Assembly: GCA_947503005.1 (NCBI GenBank)
Contig: CANNCA010000006.1
Coordinates: 186,001 to 250,000 of the forward strand
Source: an uncultured Flavobacteriaceae bacterium
GTDB lineage: Bacteria > Bacteroidota > Bacteroidia > Flavobacteriales > Flavobacteriaceae
Length of the DNA stretch: 64,000 nt
Direction: 5' to 3'
In this document: one piece after another, positions 37,219 through 46,885 of the stretch
How the letters are laid out: every line of letters starts with the position of its first letter
Numbering within the stretch: position 1 is the stretch's first letter
Position numbers and translations under genes: made by a program
The notes under the pieces: generated by a model
What the model saw: the letters and a program-made list of their open reading frames with translations, nothing else
Databases searched by the model: none
Told to the model about the DNA's origin: nothing

Positions 37219-37545
37219 TTATTTCAACTTTTGATTGCTGTGATGTCTGTCGTGATCGCGCTCGGCTTTGATGTCCAATTTTTTATCGAAGGCTTCTTGC
37301 AAATCTACGCCCGTTTGGTTGGCCAAACAGAGTACTACGAACAAAACATCGGCCAATTCCTCACCTAAATCTTTAGATTTATCCGACTCCTTTTCACTCT
37401 GCTCTCCATAACGTCGAACGATAATACGGGCCACTTCACCTACTTCTTCGGTAAGTTGGGCCATATTTGTGAGTTCATCAAAATAGCGGACACCATGTTC
37501 TTTAATCCACTTATCTACCTTTTCCTGTGCTGTTTGCAGTTCCAT
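37219..37545 (-). CDS. MazG-like nucleotide pyrophosphohydrolase
   Basis: A 108-residue all-alpha NTP pyrophosphatase-like protein. The metal-binding motifs EEVGEVAR and, further on, EELADVLF (ExxE...ExxD) are intact, as in MazG/dUTPase-type enzymes that remove non-canonical nucleotides. It overlaps the end of the upstream transglutaminase-like gene by 35 bases when started at the ATG at 37545; a longer start at 37566 is possible. Substrate unknown. Confidence 0.85.
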   Translation of the reverse strand: MELQTAQEKVDKWIKEHGVRYFDELTNMAQLTEEVGEVARIIVRRYGEQSEKESDKSKDLGEELADVLFVVLCLANQTGVDLQEAFDKKLDIKAERDHDRHHSNQKLK

Positions 37546-39481
37546 CAGTGTTTTTTGATAGTACAACCTGTTCGGTTTCTTTGGTAATTATCTGGTTGAA
37601 ATATTCTTTGAGCGCACCATAATGCAAAGAAGAAACGATTGCTTTATTTAGGTCAAAGGTAATCGATAATGTGATTTTTCCATTCTTATTATCGATAACA
37701 TATTTGAATTTACCCAATTCTTCAGGTAATGCCATAGCGATTGGTTTTGGAAGAGACTCCACAACATATCCCTCAGGAATTGATATTTCGAATCGATATT
37801 TATCGATAACAGGAAAACCAAAATCGACAGGGAACTCCCTTTTCTCCAATTTAAAAGGATTTTCATCTGTCTTTAGAAACAATGTAGGAGTCAAGTACAT
37901 TTTATCTCCAATTATATCAACACCCTCCTCAAACTCATAATCAAATGATTCTACCACTGGTCCTTCATGGGTATCTATATTTTTCACCAGATATTCGTCG
38001 ATTTCAACACCTGAAAATGTACTTTCTCGGTTTGTAATCTGTGTTTCATCATCTTTATCCTTGGCTTTGTTTCTGAAAACATAGGCACTATGATTTGTAT
38101 AACGCGCCATGTATTTTCCACTCATTGAGCCGTCTGCCGTTAGATTGGCCTTTAATGAATATCTGTTTAGAGCCTTTTGAGGTTTGATGGAATAAATATG
38201 CTTCCAAACCTTATTGTTATTATCGATCAATAGTCCTCCCCAATTATAGTCTTTTATAGGAAGTACATTGATATTGCTAAACTCATCAGTAGCATCCATA
38301 TAATAATCCTTATCATCAATTTTTGCGTGTGCGATCACGTAATTCAATCGTTCTAAGGTTGGAAAAAAGGGTATCGAATTATCTTTCGTACTAAGCACTA
38401 TGGGGTTTGCATTTATACCAGCATATCGCAACATTGCAACCAAAAGCAAATTTATGTCAGCGGCATTACCTTTTTTCTCCTTTAAGGTTTTCTTTAATCC
38501 ATGTTGAAAATACTTACCATCAACACCGTTCCACTCCGTACGTTCCTTAACATGTTTAAAAAGGATTTTCGCTTTTTTCAATTTATCAGATTCTCCAGCA
38601 ATTAAAATGTCTAAATCATCATCAAATGATTTTGTTTTATCCAATTCCTTTTTATAATCAGTTGAACTCCCAATATTCTTTGCTACATCTTCCCAGCTGT
38701 GAGAATAACTTTTAGTCAATACACCGGGTATGTCAATCGAAACCAATTCGAACATTACGCCGGCCCTATAATTATTCATGTTATCTACCAATGGCTCATC
38801 TTTTAGTGCGGGAATATTGGAAAGTTTATACGTATTGACCACCATATCCATGCCCATCCGAGCATCTCTTTTTGTCTCAATCGTAGGTCGAAACGCAAAA
38901 TATCCCCTATGGGTTTTTTTAAAATTAAACCCTTTAGGTGTTCTTATCTCGGCCTCTATTTCCTTCACAGGAATATCTCTCTGAAAACGGAAATCATCAA
39001 GATTCCAAATGAACGGAGAAGTTATTTTATAGGAAAACTCCACGACAGAACCCTCTTTTACATTCGGCATGGTAAATTTAACTTGCTTGTAGTTATAGCT
39101 TAATTGTGATTTGAATATTTGCTCTTTATCCAATTCGGAAGTAACAATTTTGTTATTATCTAGATTGTAGGTAATAGCCTTTATTCTACCCACAGTTTCT
39201 TCACTAGACCTACCGTCAAACAAGTTGATATACTCTGTGGCATGCTGGAAACCTTCTTTCGAATAGATCTTTATTCTTTCACGAATTTCGGTTACCAAAT
39301 TACCTGAGAGATAGTAGGTATTCTGATATCTAAACAAAACAGCCGCATCAGCATCTTCATCTAACGGATACTTATTTTCTTTTAACTCTTCGACCGAAAC
39401 TTCGCCAAACTCGTAATCTTGACCATAAAAAGTCGAACACATTAATAATAAGGCCAATAGGTTGATTTTCAGGTTTATCAT
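37511..39481 (-). CDS. DUF3857/transglutaminase-like protein without the catalytic Cys
   Basis: A 656-residue exported protein: signal peptide (residues 1-20), a DUF3857 N-terminal beta-rich domain (about 40-260), a transglutaminase-like core (about 290-400) and a C-terminal beta domain. In the core the usual GxC is replaced by KKGNAADINLLL, with Ala340 where the nucleophile lies, although His385 and Asp396 remain. It is thus probably catalytically dead, or a binding protein. Its ATG overlaps the stop of the next gene upstream (ATGA), which encodes the intact paralogue. Confidence 0.82.
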   Translation of the reverse strand: MINLKINLLALLLMCSTFYGQDYEFGEVSVEELKENKYPLDEDADAAVLFRYQNTYYLSGNLVTEIRERIKIYSKEGFQHATEYINLFDGRSSEETVGRIKAITYNLDNNKIVTSELDKEQIFKSQLSYNYKQVKFTMPNVKEGSVVEFSYKITSPFIWNLDDFRFQRDIPVKEIEAEIRTPKGFNFKKTHRGYFAFRPTIETKRDARMGMDMVVNTYKLSNIPALKDEPLVDNMNNYRAGVMFELVSIDIPGVLTKSYSHSWEDVAKNIGSSTDYKKELDKTKSFDDDLDILIAGESDKLKKAKILFKHVKERTEWNGVDGKYFQHGLKKTLKEKKGNAADINLLLVAMLRYAGINANPIVLSTKDNSIPFFPTLERLNYVIAHAKIDDKDYYMDATDEFSNINVLPIKDYNWGGLLIDNNNKVWKHIYSIKPQKALNRYSLKANLTADGSMSGKYMARYTNHSAYVFRNKAKDKDDETQITNRESTFSGVEIDEYLVKNIDTHEGPVVESFDYEFEEGVDIIGDKMYLTPTLFLKTDENPFKLEKREFPVDFGFPVIDKYRFEISIPEGYVVESLPKPIAMALPEELGKFKYVIDNKNGKITLSITFDLNKAIVSSLHYGALKEYFNQIITKETEQVVLSKNTDGTANSTGKGR

Positions 39482-41385
39482 ATATTTGATTTTAATACAA
39501 CTTTGGAAGCATCATACTTAGTTATCTGTTTTAAGAAGCTTCGATATTCCTTATAGTTTTCTTTGGGATAATGTCCTTGGTTTATCGCTAGTTTTCTAGT
39601 CAATTTAACCTTACCGTCAAATTCTTCAATGCTTATTCTGTAAGATCCGAATTGATTCTGAATGTCTATCGGTTCTGGAATGGACTCTAAGACATAACCC
39701 TGAGGTATTGCAATGAAATACTCATCTTCGTCTAAAAACCCGCGTTGAATCTCAAAAGGTAGTTTGCGATTTTGGTATCGAGGAGGCACATTTTTTAACC
39801 TATTGAAGATATTTGGGGCGAATAAGATTCGTTCACCGTTCTTAGAAGCATATTTTCTAGCATTAATCTGTACATCTTCGATAAATTCAACCGTTTCCAT
39901 TTCATTAGAGAATTGGTAGGTTTCGATATCTAGATTATTGATTGTACCCCAGTAGTTTTTGTAGTATTTCTTTATGGTATCATCGGATTGTGTCTCTATA
40001 CCAAATTTGTTGTCATATTGAATTCCTTTACTTTGGATTATAATTTCTCCGGTGATACCACCATCTGAATCCAAGTCACAATTCGCTTTTGATTTTTGAT
40101 AGTTTTCATTGTTTAAATAGGAAGTGGTTTTCACCAATTCACCACCATCGGGTTTTATAACAAAAACCGTTCTATCATCAGTAAAATCACCAATAAAACC
40201 AAAAGGATGTATCTGTGATGTGCAATCTATCCAAAAGTATTTTCCTTGATATGGTATGGCCAAAATCACATGATTACCCTGTGCCAAATTCGGAAAATCC
40301 TCTTCAAAGCCTATTTTATCACTACCAGCTTCTACGTGCACATAATAGGCGTCAACCCCTACAGCCTTTAGTAAAGCTTTGGTATAATTTGACAATCCTT
40401 TACAATCGCCATATTTAACACGGTCTACCTCTATGGCGCTTATAGGTTGAATACCACCAATACCCACCTGAACGCTAATATATCTTGTATTTTCTTGAAC
40501 ATATTTGTAGACTATTTTGGCTTTTTCAAGGTCATCAGTTTCGTTCTTAACCAGATTTTTGACGATTTCTTTAGTGCCTACAGGAAGCTCATCCCTTTTA
40601 GACAATAAGTTTTTGTGCATCCAAATGCCAAGGTCATTCCAGTCATTTATGGTTGCATCGTATCCCTCATAGTGAAAGTTTACAGGACGAATCAGTAGTT
40701 GAGGTGCAATTTTACCAAAAGAAGGGCTATAACTTTCGTTCTTAAAAGCAGCGATATTCTCGGCTAGATATACTAAACTAGTATCTGTAGATAAATTCTT
40801 AAAATCGATTCCATCAAAATTTTTCTCTTTGATTATGGGTTTCAATTGTGGGGAAGCATATTCAATGACCAACCTACTCTTTTCAGTACTTATCATGAAG
40901 TCTTCAAGTAGAGGCCAAACAGCTGGTATTTCACCGGTATTTGAGGTGCTAAGTTCATATACCAACTCCATTGAATAAGGATAGTCAATTGGCATATATG
41001 GATAGTATTTCACCCTTGAGTCAGAGTAAAGCGTGCTTCCGTCAACTGCGCTGGCATCCTTAAAGTCTTTCTTCCTAAACTTATCAACAACTTTGCCTTC
41101 TTTATCGTAAATAATCAGGCTAATATCCTTGACCTTTCTTCCATTATCATAGCCAACATAAGGCATAGCATATTTATTACCTGATTCATTTAAAACAGTA
41201 ACTACTCTACTCCGTTGTATAGACATCGAGTTTTTTGAATTCAAAGACACATGTAGTTCATCGAAACGCACAACGGCATTGGCATTTTTTGTCAATGCTG
41301 CATCAAGTAAAGAGGTTTGATATTGAGCTTGGGCCGAAGAAATAAAATAAATGAGTAGGGAACTCAGTATAAAAAGTAGGCGCAT
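39478..41385 (-). CDS. DUF3857/transglutaminase-like protein, catalytic triad intact
   Basis: A 635-residue exported protein with a signal peptide (to about residue 20), DUF3857 and a transglutaminase core carrying Cys328 (YGDCKGLSNY), His372 (GNHVILAI) and Asp387 (WIDCTS). Such periplasmic Bacteroidota proteins are presumed proteases or cross-linking enzymes; no substrate is known. Domain layout equals that of the product downstream, and the two overlap by four bases, so the active and the inactive member are made from one transcript. Confidence 0.83.
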   Translation of the reverse strand: MRLLFILSSLLIYFISSAQAQYQTSLLDAALTKNANAVVRFDELHVSLNSKNSMSIQRSRVVTVLNESGNKYAMPYVGYDNGRKVKDISLIIYDKEGKVVDKFRKKDFKDASAVDGSTLYSDSRVKYYPYMPIDYPYSMELVYELSTSNTGEIPAVWPLLEDFMISTEKSRLVIEYASPQLKPIIKEKNFDGIDFKNLSTDTSLVYLAENIAAFKNESYSPSFGKIAPQLLIRPVNFHYEGYDATINDWNDLGIWMHKNLLSKRDELPVGTKEIVKNLVKNETDDLEKAKIVYKYVQENTRYISVQVGIGGIQPISAIEVDRVKYGDCKGLSNYTKALLKAVGVDAYYVHVEAGSDKIGFEEDFPNLAQGNHVILAIPYQGKYFWIDCTSQIHPFGFIGDFTDDRTVFVIKPDGGELVKTTSYLNNENYQKSKANCDLDSDGGITGEIIIQSKGIQYDNKFGIETQSDDTIKKYYKNYWGTINNLDIETYQFSNEMETVEFIEDVQINARKYASKNGERILFAPNIFNRLKNVPPRYQNRKLPFEIQRGFLDEDEYFIAIPQGYVLESIPEPIDIQNQFGSYRISIEEFDGKVKLTRKLAINQGHYPKENYKEYRSFLKQITKYDASKVVLKSNI

Positions 41386-41466
41386 TGGTATGGTTTGGTC
41401 GTAGTACTACAACGCGAAGCAACTGAATTTCTTACATAGATGGTGAAATATATCGACAAGAATGGA

Positions 41467-41919
41467 TTATTCTCGATTTTTGGTATCAATGACAATGGTT
41501 ACCGGACCGTCATTGAGTAATTCAATCTGCATATCAGCCCCGAAAATTCCAGTCCCTACTTTCATGTCTAAATCGGCTTCGATTTGTAAGATGAATTTTT
41601 CATAAAGCGGAATTGATACTTCTGGCTTTGCCGCTTTTAAGTAAGATGGCCGATTTCCCTTTTTCGTGGATGCATGCAAGGTAAACTGACTGACTACAAT
41701 CACCTCGCCATTCGTATTCAAAAGTGATCTATTCATCACTCCTTCGCGGTCATTGAAAATTCGAAGATTGACAATTTTTCGAGAGAGCCATTTAATATCC
41801 TCTTGGGTGTCGGCATTTTCGATTCCCAATAAAACGAGCAACCCATTCTTGATTTCGGAAATTTTCTTTCCTTCAACCGTAACACTAGCCTTTGAAACTC
41901 GTTGTAGTACCGCCCTCAT
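41467..41919 (-). CDS. dtd: Dtd, D-aminoacyl-tRNA deacylase
   Basis: A 150-residue homodimeric enzyme that hydrolyses D-aminoacyl-tRNAs. Hallmarks are MRAVLQRVSKASV at the N-terminus, the SQFTLHAST motif and the GPVTI motif near the end (NDGPVTIVID). It overlaps rsgA by four bases (ATGA) and is probably co-translated with it. Confidence 0.96.
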   Translation of the reverse strand: MRAVLQRVSKASVTVEGKKISEIKNGLLVLLGIENADTQEDIKWLSRKIVNLRIFNDREGVMNRSLLNTNGEVIVVSQFTLHASTKKGNRPSYLKAAKPEVSIPLYEKFILQIEADLDMKVGTGIFGADMQIELLNDGPVTIVIDTKNRE

Positions 41920-42869
41920 TTTTTCTCTCCAAATGAATCGGTACGATAGTTATCTTCTTCCCCCGTCAACATTTGCGCATAGCTTTTATAGCGGCTCCAA
42001 GAAACCGCATCATTATCTAAGGCCGCTTTTACCGCGCAACTGGGTTCGTCCAAATGCAAGCAATTATTGAATTTACACCCGGCTTTCAGTTTAAAGAACT
42101 CCCGAAAATAGTCCCCTATTTCTTCTTTTTTCATATCTACAACACCAAATCCTTTGATGCCCGGAGTGTCTATAATTCTCCCATCGAAACCTAAATCGAA
42201 CATCTCGGCGAAGGTAGTCGTATGTTGTCCTTGCAAGTGTTGTTCTGAAATTTCAGCGGTTTTTATATCTAAAGTAGGTTCAATTGAATTAATCAAAGTA
42301 GACTTGCCAGCACCCGAATTACCAGCGAACATACTGGTTTTACCATTCATCAATTCTTTTACCTGACCCACATTTTTACCTGTTTTCGCAGAGATTCCAA
42401 TACAGGTGTATCCTATATCTCTATATAATTTGGCCAAATATTTAACTTCATCCAACTCCTCGATTTCATAAGTGTCTATTTTGTTGAAAAGCAAAACCGC
42501 TGGAATGTCATAAGCCTCAGCTGTCGCCAAAAACCGATCTATAAATATTGGATATGTCTTTGGATTATTCAATGTCACCAACAAGAAAACTTGATCCAGA
42601 TTGGCAGCAATTATATGGGTCTGTTTTGAAAGGTTGACCGATTTTCTGATGATGTAATTCTGGCGCTCTTTAATGACCGAAATGACCCCTACAACCTCAT
42701 CTCCAATTTCTTCTATTTCGAACTCCACAACGTCACCAACCGCAATGGGATTGGTGCTTTTAATTCCCTTGATTCGAAATTTGCCTTTAATACGGCATTC
42801 ATAAAACGTGCCCTCCGTAGATTTTACAGTATACCAACTACCTGTGGATTTGTAAACGGTGCCCGTCAT
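41916..42869 (-). CDS. rsgA: RsgA, small-subunit ribosome maturation GTPase
   Basis: A 317-residue circularly permuted GTPase of 30S assembly. After an OB domain come G4 (LLFNKID), G1 (GNSGAGKSTLIN), G3 (DTPGIKGFG) and a C-terminal zinc site (CKFNNCLHLDEPSC). Length is normal. It has a gap of about 275 bases upstream (42870-43145), divergent from the secreted protein at 43146; apart from a weak GAAATCC/GGATTTTC hairpin near 42963-42980, nothing else was recognised there. Confidence 0.96.
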   Translation of the reverse strand: MTGTVYKSTGSWYTVKSTEGTFYECRIKGKFRIKGIKSTNPIAVGDVVEFEIEEIGDEVVGVISVIKERQNYIIRKSVNLSKQTHIIAANLDQVFLLVTLNNPKTYPIFIDRFLATAEAYDIPAVLLFNKIDTYEIEELDEVKYLAKLYRDIGYTCIGISAKTGKNVGQVKELMNGKTSMFAGNSGAGKSTLINSIEPTLDIKTAEISEQHLQGQHTTTFAEMFDLGFDGRIIDTPGIKGFGVVDMKKEEIGDYFREFFKLKAGCKFNNCLHLDEPSCAVKAALDNDAVSWSRYKSYAQMLTGEEDNYRTDSFGEKK

Positions 42870-43145
42870 GCTACATTGTTGTTCTTAACCATAGCTGCAA
42901 AATAAAGGTTTTTGTATGAACCTACTGTGTTTTCATATCAATATATTGGCTCTAACTTAATGAAATCCGTGCTGGATTTTCATAGAAAAACAACCTAACT
43001 TTTCAGTGTTTCTTATGAAAATAGCTTTTTTATAAAGTCTAAATCAATAATCGCCCATAATTTAAATGCGACATTTTATTCTTAGTTTCATACAACCTTA
43101 AAGTTCAAGTATTGTCTTTAATCAATACATAATAAAAATAAAATC

Positions 43146-43589
43146 ATGAGAAAAATTGTACTAATTGCAAGCTTATTACTGGTCGCGTCATTAGATGCCA
43201 ATGCCCAACAAATAAAAGTCATTACCAGTGTAGAATCGATTGTGCCTAGCGGGCTAGGTCGTTCAAGGATTATCGATGCCCAAGAAGAAAAAGATTTTGG
43301 GGAGTTCACTTCGGAGCAAACCGAAGAGGACAATACCCGAAACAAATCGAAACGTGGTGATATTCGTATAAAGAATTTTGAAGAAACTAAATTGCTGAAC
43401 TTTTATAATATAGCCGGTATTCGGTTTCAGAACATAGCTGCTAACGATGCGGTAATTTCATCAAAACTAACAGACATGATTAAGGATGGATGGGAATTAA
43501 TGTTTGTTACTAGTGGCGTAGAGGCCGACGCCGGTGGCGATGACGGGCAGGGCATATTCATTACGCGATACATTTTTAAGAAAGAGTAA
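43146..43589 (+). CDS. Secreted protein of unknown function
   Basis: A 147-residue protein with a clear Sec signal peptide (MRKIVLIASLLLVASLDANA, cleaved before QQ). The middle is acidic and polar. The C-terminal 70 residues (FYNIAGIRFQNIAA, then DMIKDGWELMFVTSG, ending ITRYIFKKE) have a pattern reminiscent of DUF4177, but this is weak. It stands alone, divergent from rsgA. I do not know its role. Confidence 0.65.
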   Translation: MRKIVLIASLLLVASLDANAQQIKVITSVESIVPSGLGRSRIIDAQEEKDFGEFTSEQTEEDNTRNKSKRGDIRIKNFEETKLLNFYNIAGIRFQNIAANDAVISSKLTDMIKDGWELMFVTSGVEADAGGDDGQGIFITRYIFKKE

Positions 43590-43640
43590 AATCTGTCATA
43601 AGTTCTACCCACAAAGAAGAGAAGTCCATACGTCATCATT

Positions 43641-43666
43641 AGCGCACCTATGCGGGCAGGTGCGCT
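43641..43666. terminator. Hairpin between convergent genes
   Basis: AGCGCACCT (43641-43649) pairs perfectly with AGGTGCGCT (43658-43666) around an 8-base loop. It lies between a plus-strand gene ending at 43589 and a minus-strand gene ending at 43687 and could slow both polymerases, but neither strand has a U-tract. Confidence 0.45.
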
Positions 43667-43686
43667 CAATGTGACATCCAGTAGTA

Positions 43687-44769
43687 TTAAGAATTAATTA
43701 CCTTCTCTTGATGGTTGATCGATTCTTGGTGGATTGCCTTGAACATTTTCAAAACAAACTCTTCACTCAGGCCTTTCGACTCACCTTCTAGAATCATGGC
43801 ACCCAAAATCTGGTTCCAACGATTTGATTGTAAAACGGCAACGTTTCTTGACTTTTTCAATTCACCAATTCCATCGGAAATTTTCATTCTTTTTCCCAAG
43901 GTATCAATCAACTGATTATCGATAACATCTATTTGAGCCCTTAAGTTGCTCAATTGACTATTATACTCTGCTTCTGGGTCGTCTTCTTTTCTGATTTTCA
44001 AATCGTTCATAATTTGGACCAATCTTTTGGGTGTTACTTGCTGCGCAGCATCGCTCCACGCATTATCAGGATCGTGATGTGTTTCGATCATCAATCCGTC
44101 AAAATTCAAATCCAATGCCGTTTGTGAAACGTCAAAGATCATATCACGTTTACCTGTAATGTGTGACGGGTCATTGATCAATGGCAAATCAGGAAATCTA
44201 TTTTGAAACTCGATAGCTAATTGCCATTCAGGAATGTTTCTATATTTCGATTTTTCATAGGTCGAAAACCCTCTATGAATTGCTCCTAGTTTATTTATTC
44301 CTGCGGTATGCAAACGTTCGATTCCGCCCAACCATAAGGCTAAATCAGGGTTTACTGGGTTCTTTACCAAAACAATTTTATCCGTTCCTTCCAACGCATC
44401 GGCCAATTCTTGCATGATAAACGGGCTCACCGTTGAACGTGCTCCAATCCAAAGTAAATCGATATCGTGTTCCAAAGCCAATTCAACGTGTGCACGATTG
44501 GCAACCTCAGTAGCCGTTTTCAATCCGGTTTCCGCTTTAACTTTCTGGAGCCATTTGAGACCTAGTGCCCCAACACCCTCAAAATTACCTGGACGTGTTC
44601 TTGGTTTCCAAATGCCCGCACGGTAATAATTGACATCGGTATCTTTCAGACTATGTGCTATACCTAAGACTTGCTCTTCCGTTTCAGCACTACATGGCCC
44701 TGCTATCACTAGTGGATGGTCTAAACCCATATCATCCAGCCATGTTCTCATTTCTTTTGTATTCTCCAT
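43687..44769 (-). CDS. Bifunctional DAHP synthase/chorismate mutase (type II)
   Basis: A 360-residue fusion. Residues 1-260 are a DAHP synthase of the small KDPG-like class (VIAGPCSAETEEQ, RAGIWKPRTRPGNFEG, LPLINDPSHITGKRD), which joins PEP and erythrose 4-phosphate. Residues about 268-355 are an AroQ chorismate mutase helix bundle (LSNLRAQIDVIDNQLIDTLGKRM). The fusion puts the first step of the shikimate pathway and the branch to prephenate in one protein, where the mutase may also serve as the regulatory domain. It is the last gene of the pheA-tyrA operon. Confidence 0.94.
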   Translation of the reverse strand: MENTKEMRTWLDDMGLDHPLVIAGPCSAETEEQVLGIAHSLKDTDVNYYRAGIWKPRTRPGNFEGVGALGLKWLQKVKAETGLKTATEVANRAHVELALEHDIDLLWIGARSTVSPFIMQELADALEGTDKIVLVKNPVNPDLALWLGGIERLHTAGINKLGAIHRGFSTYEKSKYRNIPEWQLAIEFQNRFPDLPLINDPSHITGKRDMIFDVSQTALDLNFDGLMIETHHDPDNAWSDAAQQVTPKRLVQIMNDLKIRKEDDPEAEYNSQLSNLRAQIDVIDNQLIDTLGKRMKISDGIGELKKSRNVAVLQSNRWNQILGAMILEGESKGLSEEFVLKMFKAIHQESINHQEKVINS

Positions 44770-44829
44770 TACTTAATGTTTAGTTCTAACTTTTTGAATT
44801 AATATTTTGATTCCTTTATAGCGTTGAGG

Positions 44830-44854
44830 CCCTTCGACTGTGTTCAGGATGACA
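44830..44854. repeat. CCCTTCGACTG-type dispersed repeat
   Basis: CCCTTCGACTGTGTTCAGG followed by ATGACA in the tyrA-DAHP synthase gap resembles a short element (CTTCGACTnnGCTCAGnnTGACA) seen in many intergenic regions of flavobacterial genomes. Only one copy is visible here. Confidence 0.4.
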
Positions 44855-44877
44855 TACTTTGTCTCTTGTCTTTTAAA

Positions 44878-45738
44878 CTATTTTTTGTTCAAAGGTATTC
44901 CGTTTAAAATCTCTTTTATCTTATTGGTATTGTCCATTTGCTCATAAATACCCTGATAGTCATTTCGCAATAACATCTGTTTGAATTCTTCAAGATTCTG
45001 AATGTATTCATCCAGTGTTTCAACTACATTTTCCCTATTCTGCTCAAATATGGGTGTCCACATCGCCGGAGAGCTTTTTGCAAGTCGTACCGTGCTTTCG
45101 AAACCCGACCCGGCCATATCAAAAATATCACGTTCGTTTTTCTCTTTTTCGATAACGGTCTTTCCTAACATAAAAGAACTGATATGCGACAAATGGGAAA
45201 CATATGCAATATGCTTATCATGAGCTTCGGGATTCATATATCGGATGCGCATTCCCATTTTCTGAAAGAGTTCCAACGCTCTCTCTTGTAATTTGAAAGC
45301 TGTTTTTTCCACTTCACAGATAATATTCGTTTTGCCATCGTATAATCCAGAAATAGCCGCGGTAGGACCTGAGAACTCCGTACCCGCAATAGGATGCGCA
45401 GCTAAATAATTTCTTCGCTTAGAATGGTCTTCCAGTGACTTGCATATTAAGCTTTTGGTAGACCCTCCATCGAAAACCACACAATCATCGTTCACTCCAT
45501 TTAAAATTTCAGGAAGCTCGGTTACCAAAACATCCACAGGAATAGATACGATTACCATATCTGCTAAACCTAAATCGTCGTAGCTAGATTTCGTATCAAT
45601 TAAATTTAACGCTAAAGCTTCTTCTACATGAGCCTCATTTGCATCAATTCCATAAATTTTCGCATTAGGATGAATGCTTCTGATGTCTTTTGCAAAAGAA
45701 CCTCCGATCAATCCGATACCGATTATAAATACGTTCAT
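44878..45738 (-). CDS. tyrA: TyrA, prephenate dehydrogenase
   Basis: A 286-residue NAD(P)-dependent enzyme that turns prephenate into 4-hydroxyphenylpyruvate. The nucleotide loop GIGLIGGSFAKDI lies at residues 7-19; DGGSTKS, HPIAGTEFSGP and SHLSHISSFML are family features. No ACT or chorismate mutase domain is attached. It starts one base after the aminotransferase stop. Confidence 0.93.
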   Translation of the reverse strand: MNVFIIGIGLIGGSFAKDIRSIHPNAKIYGIDANEAHVEEALALNLIDTKSSYDDLGLADMVIVSIPVDVLVTELPEILNGVNDDCVVFDGGSTKSLICKSLEDHSKRRNYLAAHPIAGTEFSGPTAAISGLYDGKTNIICEVEKTAFKLQERALELFQKMGMRIRYMNPEAHDKHIAYVSHLSHISSFMLGKTVIEKEKNERDIFDMAGSGFESTVRLAKSSPAMWTPIFEQNRENVVETLDEYIQNLEEFKQMLLRNDYQGIYEQMDNTNKIKEILNGIPLNKK

Positions 45739-45739
45739 A

Positions 45740-46885
45740 TCAAAATCTGTCTATTGCTTCTTGAATCTTTTCCTTGGTAACACAAAGTGAAAACCGAATA
45801 TACCCTTCACCATTAGTTCCAAAAATCGTTCCTGGTGCTATAAATATGTTTTTATCATATAAGATTTCATCAATAAACTCCTCAGCAGGTTTACTTCCTT
45901 CCGGTAGCTTGGACCAAACGAACATGCCAACAGCATCCTTGTCATAAGTACATCCTATTTTGTCGGCCAGACGGAACATTAATTCCCTTCTAGAGGAATA
46001 AACTTCATCCAAATGTTCAAACCATTCTTTACCGCTTTGCAAGGCGGCAATCGCTCCTTTTTGAATACCATAGAACATGCCTGAATCCATGTTGCTTTTT
46101 ACTTTCAAAATAGATTGAATGTGCTCCGCTTTACCCAAAACCATACCAACACGCCATCCTGCCATATTAAATGTCTTGCTCAGTGAATTCAACTCAAGGG
46201 CTACATCCTTGGCCCCTTCGATATTTAGAATACTAGTCGGATTCTTACTTAACACAAAACTATACGGATTGTCATTAATCAATAATATATTTTTCTTCTT
46301 GGCGAAATCAACGAGCTGTTTAAACTGAATTTTTGTAACAGTTGCCCCCGTAGGCATATGAGGATAACTCACCCACATCAATTTCACTTTGGAAAGATTT
46401 TCATTACCTAGAGCTTCCAAATCAGGAAACCAACCATCGGTGCCATTTAAATTATAACTTCTACAAACGCCACCGACTAATTTCGTAACCGAATTATAGG
46501 TGGGATACCCAGGATTCGGAATCAAAACCTCATCTCCTGGGTTTAAAAAAGCCATACTAATATGCATGATACCTTCTTTGGACCCCATTAAAGGCAAAAC
46601 CTCATCAAGAGGATTCACCTTTACCGAGAATTTCGATGCATAAAAATCAGCAATCGCCTCGCGAAGTGTCGGCAAGCCCTGATAACTTTGGTATTGATGT
46701 GCACCGGTATCGGTAACCGCATCTTTAACTGTATCTATAACAGCTTGAGATGGAGCTAAATCAGGACTACCAATACCCATATTGATAATCGGACGACCTT
46801 CAGCCATAAGTCCACGCACTTCTCGCAACTTTTTTGAGAAGTAGTATTCTTGAACCGTTTCCAATCTATCAGCCGTTTGTATCAT
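45740..46885 (-). CDS. Class I/II aminotransferase, probable aromatic/prephenate aminotransferase
   Basis: A 381-residue fold-type I PLP enzyme. INMGIGSPDLAPS opens the substrate loop, NDNPYSFV holds the ring-binding Asp, and the Schiff-base Lys is in NSLSKTFNMAGWRVG. General members act on many amino acids; placement between pheA and tyrA points to transamination of phenylpyruvate, hydroxyphenylpyruvate or prephenate. Overlaps pheA by four bases (ATGA). Confidence 0.85.
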   Translation of the reverse strand: MIQTADRLETVQEYYFSKKLREVRGLMAEGRPIINMGIGSPDLAPSQAVIDTVKDAVTDTGAHQYQSYQGLPTLREAIADFYASKFSVKVNPLDEVLPLMGSKEGIMHISMAFLNPGDEVLIPNPGYPTYNSVTKLVGGVCRSYNLNGTDGWFPDLEALGNENLSKVKLMWVSYPHMPTGATVTKIQFKQLVDFAKKKNILLINDNPYSFVLSKNPTSILNIEGAKDVALELNSLSKTFNMAGWRVGMVLGKAEHIQSILKVKSNMDSGMFYGIQKGAIAALQSGKEWFEHLDEVYSSRRELMFRLADKIGCTYDKDAVGMFVWSKLPEGSKPAEEFIDEILYDKNIFIAPGTIFGTNGEGYIRFSLCVTKEKIQEAIDRF

